Shown here: one piece after another, positions 1-6,028 of the stretch
Layout: the number at the start of each line of letters is the position of its first letter
Numbering within the stretch: position 1 is the stretch's first letter
Source of the DNA: Comamonadaceae bacterium
GTDB lineage: Bacteria; Pseudomonadota; Gammaproteobacteria; Burkholderiales; Burkholderiaceae_C
Direction of reading: 5' to 3'
Assembly: GCA_947458345.1 (NCBI GenBank)
Contig: CANHBU010000126.1
Location: 1-6,028 of the forward strand
DNA length: 6,028 nucleotides
Position numbers and translations under genes: made by a program
The notes under the pieces: generated by a model
The model's input: the letters and a program-made list of their open reading frames with translations, nothing else
What the model was told of the DNA's origin: nothing
Database searches by the model: none

Positions 1-1
1 C

Positions 2-376
2 ACAGGCGAGGAATTGAGCTGGATCTGGCCAGCCCAGGGCCAGACCGTGACCTTGTTCGATGAGGTCAAGAACAAGGGCCTTGACATTGCGGCGCGGGCC
101 GGCGACCCGGTGTTGGCGGCGGCCGACGGTCGCGTGGTCTATGCCGGAGCCGGCTTGCGCGGTTACGGCAACCTCATCATCGTCAAGCACAACAACACCT
201 ATTTGACGGCCTACGCGCACAACCAGGCCCTGCTGGTTAAGGAAGATCAAATGGTCAAGCAAGGCCAGAGGATCGCCGAAATGGGCAGCAGCGATGCCGA
301 CCGCGTCAAGCTCCATTTTGAGATTCGCCGCCAAGGCAAGCCGGTCGATCCCCTCAAATATCTGCCGCCGCGTTGA
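2..376 (+). CDS. nlpD: NlpD-like murein hydrolase activator, LytM (peptidase M23-fold) domain, 3' end only
   Basis: The reading frame is open from base 2, so the gene begins before the window; 124 C-terminal residues are visible. They form a LytM/M23 domain: an entry stretch with SWIWPAQG, then NKGLDIAARAG, the DGRVVYAG and RGYGNLIIVKH strands, TAYAHN, and the closing LHFEIR and YLPPR tail, closely matching the E. coli NlpD C-terminus as I remember it. Active LytM enzymes carry HxxxD and HxH. Here the first His is Asn (codon 71-73) and the first His of HxH is Lys (codon 308-310), while the Asp and the last His remain. The protein is therefore expected not to cut peptidoglycan but to activate an N-acetylmuramoyl-L-alanine amidase (AmiC in E. 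coli) at the septum, as known for NlpD. The lipoprotein signal and LysM domain expected in the family would lie outside the window. It converges on yheS. The alternative, EnvC, is a longer coiled-coil protein and fits the tail less well. Confidence 0.88.
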   Translation, partial: TGEELSWIWPAQGQTVTLFDEVKNKGLDIAARAGDPVLAAADGRVVYAGAGLRGYGNLIIVKHNNTYLTAYAHNQALLVKEDQMVKQGQRIAEMGSSDADRVKLHFEIRRQGKPVDPLKYLPPR

Positions 377-399
377 ACGGTTCAAGGCCGTAAGCGGCC
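373..399. repeat. Two adjacent inverted repeats at the end of nlpD (weak terminator candidate)
   Basis: Two dyads lie back to back. The first is TTGAAC-G-GTTCAA (373-385) and contains the nlpD stop codon. The second is GGCCG-TAAG-CGGCC (386-399), a 5-bp all-GC stem with a four-base loop. No T-tract follows on either strand, so this is not a canonical intrinsic terminator. The position, directly after nlpD and between convergent genes, is where one would expect transcription to end. The symmetry is seen directly; a role in termination is inference. Confidence 0.3.
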
Positions 400-494
400 A
401 GGCAACCCACCCCTCGTCCTTGCCAGGAGCGCCAGCGACGCGGCATCCCCCGCGATGAGCGCCGCGGCCATCTTCTCGATGACAGGGTTGCAGC

Positions 495-2537
<2,043 letters not shown>

Positions 2538-2552
2538 GGAGACGTGGGGACC

Positions 2553-3437
2553 TTAGGACAGTTGCTCGTGCGTCAGCACCAGGACCTGCTCATCACCCGC
2601 GCTGGTGGGCAGCCAAATCGGCGCCAGCGCGGGAAATGCGCGTTCAAAATTCTCGCGTTCGTTGCCAATCTCCAGCACCAGAACGCCCTCGCGATTGAGA
2701 CAGCTGACCGCTTGCGCAAGCAAGCGGCGCACAAAGTCCATGCCGTCGACACCGCCAGCCAAGGCCAGCGAGGGCTCGGCCCTGAACTCGGCCGGCAAGC
2801 GCGCCATGCTGTCGGCGTTCACATAGGGTGGATTGCAAATGACCAAGTCGTAGGGGCCAGGGCAGTGCTGCAGCCCGTCCGATTCGATCAGGGTGATCCG
2901 GTCGGCCAGCGCGTGCTGCTCGACATTGATGCGGGCCACTTCCAGCGCCTGGGCGCTGATATCGGAGGCGTCGACCTTGACATCGGGATAGGTGAGGGCG
3001 GCGATGACGGCCAGGCTGGCGTTGCCAGTGCACAGATCGAGCACGCGGTGCGTGCGGGCGCTGAGCCAGACGTCCAGGGTGGCGTCAACCATGACTTCGG
3101 CAATGAAGGAGCGCGGAATAATGGCCCGTTCGTCCACATAAAAAGGCAGACCGCACAACCAGGCTTGCCGCGTCAGGTAGGCCGTGGGAATGCGCTCCTG
3201 GATGCGCCGGCGCAGCAGTTGTTCAATGCGTGCGGCCTCTTCGGCGCTGACAGCTTGCGGGCCCAGCGACTGCAGGTCGCTGGCCAGCGGCAGACCCAGG
3301 GCCCAAAGGACCAGCCAGGCGGCCTCATCAAAAGGATCGAGCGTGCCTTGCCCCAGGCCGTTTTGTGCAGAGATGCCGGCCGCTCTTAACCGCGCCGCGG
3401 CCTGCTCGACCAGCGGCAGGACCGCAAGCTGTGTCAT
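2553..3437 (-). CDS. prmB: Ribosomal protein L3 glutamine N5-methyltransferase (PrmB)
   Basis: PrmB transfers a methyl group from S-adenosylmethionine to a glutamine side chain of large-subunit protein L3 (Gln150 in E. coli). The 294-residue sequence has the helical N-terminal domain of PrmB/PrmC/HemK proteins (about 1-95), then [12 protein letters not shown] and [12 protein letters not shown] (82-110), which favour PrmB over the release-factor enzyme PrmC. The Rossmann methyltransferase domain has motif I LDLCTGNA (133-140), acidic Asp159 ending strand 2, and the glutamine-binding motif NPPY (202-205), then the C-terminal [13 protein letters not shown]. Motif I is odd: the residue after Asn139 is Ala (GCC), where E. 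coli PrmB has Gly as I recall. The ATG overlaps the dapE stop as ATGA, suggesting coupled translation; the nearest Shine-Dalgarno-like GGAG lies 14 nt upstream. Length is close to the E. coli protein (about 310 aa). No frameshift is visible, so the gene appears intact. Confidence 0.95.
   Translation of the reverse strand: MTQLAVLPLVEQAAARLRAAGISAQNGLGQGTLDPFDEAAWLVLWALGLPLASDLQSLGPQAVSAEEAARIEQLLRRRIQERIPTAYLTRQAWLCGLPFYVDERAIIPRSFIAEVMVDATLDVWLSARTHRVLDLCTGNASLAVIAALTYPDVKVDASDISAQALEVARINVEQHALADRITLIESDGLQHCPGPYDLVICNPPYVNADSMARLPAEFRAEPSLALAGGVDGMDFVRRLLAQAVSCLNREGVLVLEIGNERENFERAFPALAPIWLPTSAGDEQVLVLTHEQLS
3434..3437 (-). promoter_or_regulatory. ATGA stop/start overlap between dapE and prmB
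   Basis: The TGA ending dapE (3434-3436) and the ATG starting prmB (3435-3437) share bases in the minus-strand tetranucleotide ATGA. Such overlaps commonly let a terminating ribosome re-initiate on the next gene. This, together with the poor Shine-Dalgarno spacing before prmB, supports the chosen prmB start. Coupling itself is inferred. Confidence 0.8.
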
Positions 3438-4582
3438 GCGCCGGCCAAGCGCTCCAGCACGCCCTTATAGATGTTTTTCAGCGGCTCAATGTCCGCCACA
3501 GCCACATGTTCATCGATCTTGTGGATGCTTGCGTTGATCGGTCCGAACTCCACCACTTGAGGGCAAATGCGTGCGATGAAACGTCCGTCACTGGTCCCAC
3601 CCGTCGTCGACAACTGGGGCTTGGCCCCGGTATGCGCGGCAATCGAGTCGCTCATGGCCTGCACCAGTGCGCCGGCCGGGGTCAGGAAGGGCTCGCCGCC
3701 CAGGGTCCAATCGATGCTGTACTGCAGGCCGTGGCGTTGCAGCAGCGCTTCGAGTCGGGCCTTCAGTGCGTCGGAGGTCGATTCGGTCGAGAAGCGAAAG
3801 TTAAAGTCGACGACCAACTGGCCTGGGATGACATTGCCTGCGCCCGTACCCGCATGGATATTAGAGACCTGCCATGAAGTGGCCGGAAAGTGCGCATTGC
3901 CACGGTCCCATTCGGTCGCGCACAACTCGGCCAAGGCCGGGGCGAACAGGTGCGTGGGGTTGCGCGCCAGTTGCGGGTAAGCAATATGGCCCTGGACCCC
4001 GTGAATGCGCAATTTGCCACTGAGCGTGCCGCGGCGGCCGTTCTTGATCATGTCGCCCAAGCGCTCCACGCTGGTCGGTTCCCCGACGATGCAATAGTCG
4101 AGCCGCTCGCCGCGCTGGGCCAGTTGTTCGACCACGACGAGCGTGCCGTCTTTAGAGGGGCCTTCCTCGTCGCTGGTGAGCAAAAAGGCGATGGACAAGG
4201 CAGGCTCAGGGTGCTGCTGCAAAAACTCCTCTGTGGCCACCACCATGGCCGCCAAGGAGGTCTTCATGTCGGCGGCGCCCCGGCCGTAGAGTTGTCCGCC
4301 CCGGTGGCTGGGCACGAAGGGCGCGCTGGTCCAGTTTTCAAGCGGGCCGGTGGGCACCACATCGGTGTGCCCGGCAAATACCAAGGTGTGCGAACCGGAT
4401 GTGCCGGCTCGGCGGGCCCACAGGTTGCTGACCCGAAAGTCAGCCGGGCCGCTGTCCAGGCGCTCGCAGACGAAGCCGATGCGCGCCAGGCGCTGCCCGA
4501 GCAGCTGCAGGCAGCCACCGTCTTCGGGCGTGACCGAGGCCCGGCCGATCAGATCCTCGGTCAACTCCAGGGTGTCATTCAT
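3434..4582 (-). CDS. dapE: Succinyl-diaminopimelate desuccinylase (DapE)
   Basis: DapE is a cytoplasmic di-zinc M20-family hydrolase that converts N-succinyl-LL-2,6-diaminopimelate to LL-diaminopimelate plus succinate, supplying lysine and peptidoglycan precursors. At 382 residues it is near the usual ~375. The ligand set is complete: His72 and Asp74 in GHTDVVP, bridging Asp105 in GRGAADMK, catalytic base Glu139 and metal ligand Glu140 in TSDEEG, Glu168 in GEPT, and His354 in NASIHKIDE. All are offset by +5 from the H. influenzae numbering, as is His199 in VQGHIAYP of the dimerisation domain, which the partner subunit contributes to the active site. The lid/dimerisation domain spans about 185-300. 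The gene lies 26 nt downstream of dapD, and that gap (4583-4608) has no recognisable Shine-Dalgarno sequence. Its stop overlaps the prmB start. The ATG at 4582 gives the family-typical start ([20 protein letters not shown] in this protein). Identification is firm. Confidence 0.97.
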   Translation of the reverse strand: MNDTLELTEDLIGRASVTPEDGGCLQLLGQRLARIGFVCERLDSGPADFRVSNLWARRAGTSGSHTLVFAGHTDVVPTGPLENWTSAPFVPSHRGGQLYGRGAADMKTSLAAMVVATEEFLQQHPEPALSIAFLLTSDEEGPSKDGTLVVVEQLAQRGERLDYCIVGEPTSVERLGDMIKNGRRGTLSGKLRIHGVQGHIAYPQLARNPTHLFAPALAELCATEWDRGNAHFPATSWQVSNIHAGTGAGNVIPGQLVVDFNFRFSTESTSDALKARLEALLQRHGLQYSIDWTLGGEPFLTPAGALVQAMSDSIAAHTGAKPQLSTTGGTSDGRFIARICPQVVEFGPINASIHKIDEHVAVADIEPLKNIYKGVLERLAGA

Positions 4583-4608
4583 GCCGGTGCAACACAGCAG
4601 TGGGTGAT

Positions 4609-5436
4609 TCAGTCGCGCAGCAAATCGTTCAGGCTGGTGGTCGCACGGGTCTTGGCGTCGACGCGCTTGACGATGACCGCACAGTAAAGGCTGTACTTAC
4701 CGCCCGCCTTGGGCAGGTTGCCCGACACCACGACCGATCCGGCTGGAATGCGTCCGTAGCTCACCGTGTCATTTTCGCGGTCGTAGATGGGCGTGCTTTG
4801 GCCGATGTAGACGCCCATGGAGATCACCGAGTTTTCCTCGACGATGACACCCTCGACCACTTCAGAGCGTGCGCCGATGAAGCAGTTGTCTTCAATGATG
4901 GTGGGGTTGGCCTGCAGCGGCTCGAGCACGCCGCCTAGACCGACGCCGCCGGAGAGGTGGACGTTGGCGCCGACTTGCGCGCAGCTGCCTACGGTGGCCC
5001 AGGTGTCGACCATGGTGCCTTCACCGACCCAGGCGCCAATGTTCACGTAGCTGGGCATGAGGATGGCGCCTTTGGCGATGAAGCTGCCTCGCCGCGCTAC
5101 CGCCGGAGGCACGACGCGCACGCCCGCAGCGCGCATCTGGTCGGCGTCGAGGTGAGAGAACTTGGTCTTGACCTTGTCGAAAAAACCCAGGTCGCCAGCG
5201 CGCATGATTTCGTTGTCGTTAAGCCGAAACGACAGCAGCACGGCCTTTTTGATCCACTGGTGCACCGTCCATTGGCCCACCGCTTGCCGGGTGGCCACAC
5301 GCAAGCTGCCATTGTTGAGCTGGCCAATCACGGCTTCAACCGCATCGCGGATGTCTTGCGGTGCGCTGGCGGGGGACAGCCGGGTGCGATCTTCCCAGGC
5401 CGCTTCGATGATGGACTGCAATTGCTGTGGACTCAT
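4609..5436 (-). CDS. dapD: Tetrahydrodipicolinate N-succinyltransferase (DapD)
   Basis: DapD transfers succinate from succinyl-CoA to 2,3,4,5-tetrahydropyridine-2,6-dicarboxylate, the committing step of the succinylase branch. At 275 residues it matches the E. coli enzyme (274). The N-terminal alpha-helical domain (about 1-105) includes [18 protein letters not shown] (53-70). A left-handed beta-helix of hexapeptide repeats follows (about 106-235): [20 protein letters not shown], then [15 protein letters not shown] with Asp144, then [14 protein letters not shown] with Glu192. These two acids line up by a constant offset with the Asp141/Glu189 pair implicated in catalysis in mycobacterial DapD. 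The C-terminal segment [20 protein letters not shown] is also typical. The enzyme is expected to be a cytoplasmic homotrimer. The start lies 3 nt after the dapC stop (TAA ATC ATG), in the same frame, with only a weak purine stretch (GAAAAAG) upstream, so expression probably depends on ribosomes finishing dapC. Confidence 0.98.
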   Translation of the reverse strand: MSPQQLQSIIEAAWEDRTRLSPASAPQDIRDAVEAVIGQLNNGSLRVATRQAVGQWTVHQWIKKAVLLSFRLNDNEIMRAGDLGFFDKVKTKFSHLDADQMRAAGVRVVPPAVARRGSFIAKGAILMPSYVNIGAWVGEGTMVDTWATVGSCAQVGANVHLSGGVGLGGVLEPLQANPTIIEDNCFIGARSEVVEGVIVEENSVISMGVYIGQSTPIYDRENDTVSYGRIPAGSVVVSGNLPKAGGKYSLYCAVIVKRVDAKTRATTSLNDLLRD

Positions 5437-5439
5437 GAT

Positions 5440-6028
5440 TTACTTTTTCGATTCGATGAATTGGACAATGCGCTCGGCCGCCTCGAGACATTCGGCGGTC
5501 TCGGCCACCAGCGCCATACGCACCCGACCAGCACCGGGGTTAAAGGGCTGGCCATCGTGCCCCGGCGCCTCCCGCGCGAGATAACTGCCGGGCAGGACCA
5601 CCACATTGTATTGAGCCAGCAGCTGGCGCGAAAATTCGGTGTCCGATCCCCCAAAAGCCTCGGGCACCTGCGCCCACAGGTAAAACCCCGCATCGGGCAG
5701 GGCGACCTCCATGACCTGCTGCAGCACGGGCGTGACGCGGGCAAATTTTTCGCGATAAAGCTGGCGGTTCAGTTGCACGTGTGCCTCATCGTCCCAGGCC
5801 GCCTGGCTGGCCGCCTGCACCACCGGGCTCATGGCGCTGCCATGGTAAGTGCGGTAGAGCGTAAAGGCTTTAAGGATGTTGGCGTCGCCCGCCACGAAGC
5901 CCGATCGCAGCCCCGGTGCGTTGCTGCGCTTGGACAGGCTGGTCAGGCTGATCAGCCGTTCAAACCGGCTGCGTCCGAGTCGAGTCGCCGCTTCCAGCGC
6001 GCCCAAGGGGGGCTCGTCGCGAAAGTAG
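5440..6028 (-). CDS. dapC: Succinyldiaminopimelate transaminase (DapC), C-terminal part
   Basis: The frame is open to the right edge, so the N-terminal part is missing; 195 residues are visible. DapC is a class I/II PLP aminotransferase that moves an amino group from glutamate to N-succinyl-2-amino-6-ketopimelate, between DapD and DapE. The visible part begins YFRDEPPLGALEAA and includes the PLP-lysine motif SLSKRSN (Lys codon 5929-5931), the phosphate-contacting GLRSGFVAGD, the substrate-lid region YRTYHGSAMSPVVQAASQAAW, FYLWAQVP, the VLPGSYLAREAPG motif and RVRMALVA, whose Arg is expected to hold the substrate carboxylate. This set is typical of proteobacterial DapC rather than ArgD/AstC-type class III enzymes, which do the same step in enterics. 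Direct linkage to dapD and dapE strongly supports the call. A TTG at 6004-6006 is internal coding sequence, not a start. The protein ends in SKK just before dapD. Confidence 0.95.
   Translation of the reverse strand, partial: YFRDEPPLGALEAATRLGRSRFERLISLTSLSKRSNAPGLRSGFVAGDANILKAFTLYRTYHGSAMSPVVQAASQAAWDDEAHVQLNRQLYREKFARVTPVLQQVMEVALPDAGFYLWAQVPEAFGGSDTEFSRQLLAQYNVVVLPGSYLAREAPGHDGQPFNPGAGRVRMALVAETAECLEAAERIVQFIESKK

Noticed and set aside
382..471. A 29-codon minus-strand ORF in the convergent spacer
   Set aside because: No Shine-Dalgarno, no recognisable product, and it is the tail of a longer chance-open frame; considered only as the end of the hypothetical -1 product of yheS.
377..494. 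Possible small RNA or canonical terminator between nlpD and yheS
   Set aside because: Stems are only about five base pairs with no T-tract, and I see no promoter-like elements in the spacer.
3890..4687. A 265-codon plus-strand open frame opposite dapE
   Set aside because: Antisense to dapE, whose catalytic residues are all intact; no family motif is visible in the antisense product.
6004..6006. TTG as the dapC start
   Set aside because: The frame continues upstream to the window edge with family-typical YFRDEPP, so the TTG is an internal leucine codon.

Overview
The window looks like ordinary chromosomal DNA from a high-GC betaproteobacterium, most likely Burkholderiales and perhaps Comamonadaceae. 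This is judged from protein similarity remembered from these families, strong G/C preference at third codon positions, and the dapC-dapD-dapE-prmB-ABC-F gene order. No search was run, so the lineage is an inference.

Layout: the left edge carries the 3' end of a plus-strand gene for an NlpD-like lipoprotein with a catalytically degenerate LytM domain (2-376). A 118-base convergent spacer (377-494) follows. From there to the right edge, everything is one tightly packed minus-strand gene row, transcribed right to left: dapC (5' end outside the window), dapD, dapE, prmB and yheS. The gaps are 3 nt, 26 nt, a 4-nt ATGA overlap, and 15 nt. None of the four internal starts has a strong, well-placed Shine-Dalgarno sequence, which suits an operon relying on translational coupling. 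Its promoter must lie beyond the right edge, unless there is an internal one I cannot see.

Functions: DapD, DapC and DapE catalyse three consecutive steps of the succinylase branch of the diaminopimelate/lysine pathway (tetrahydrodipicolinate to LL-diaminopimelate). That pathway supplies lysine and the peptide cross-link residue of peptidoglycan. PrmB methylates ribosomal protein L3, and YheS is a ribosome-associated ABC-F ATPase, so the distal operon genes concern translation. The convergent NlpD homologue is expected to activate a peptidoglycan amidase during cell separation.

I see no mobile element, CRISPR array, tRNA or rRNA, and no clear new system. The most unusual details are in yheS and prmB. 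In yheS there is a 12-bp in-frame tandem repeat in the linker before the C-terminal coiled coil, and downstream of it an A7 run in the correct phase for -1 slippage into a frame that stays open past the normal stop. In prmB, a glycine of the SAM-binding motif is replaced by alanine.
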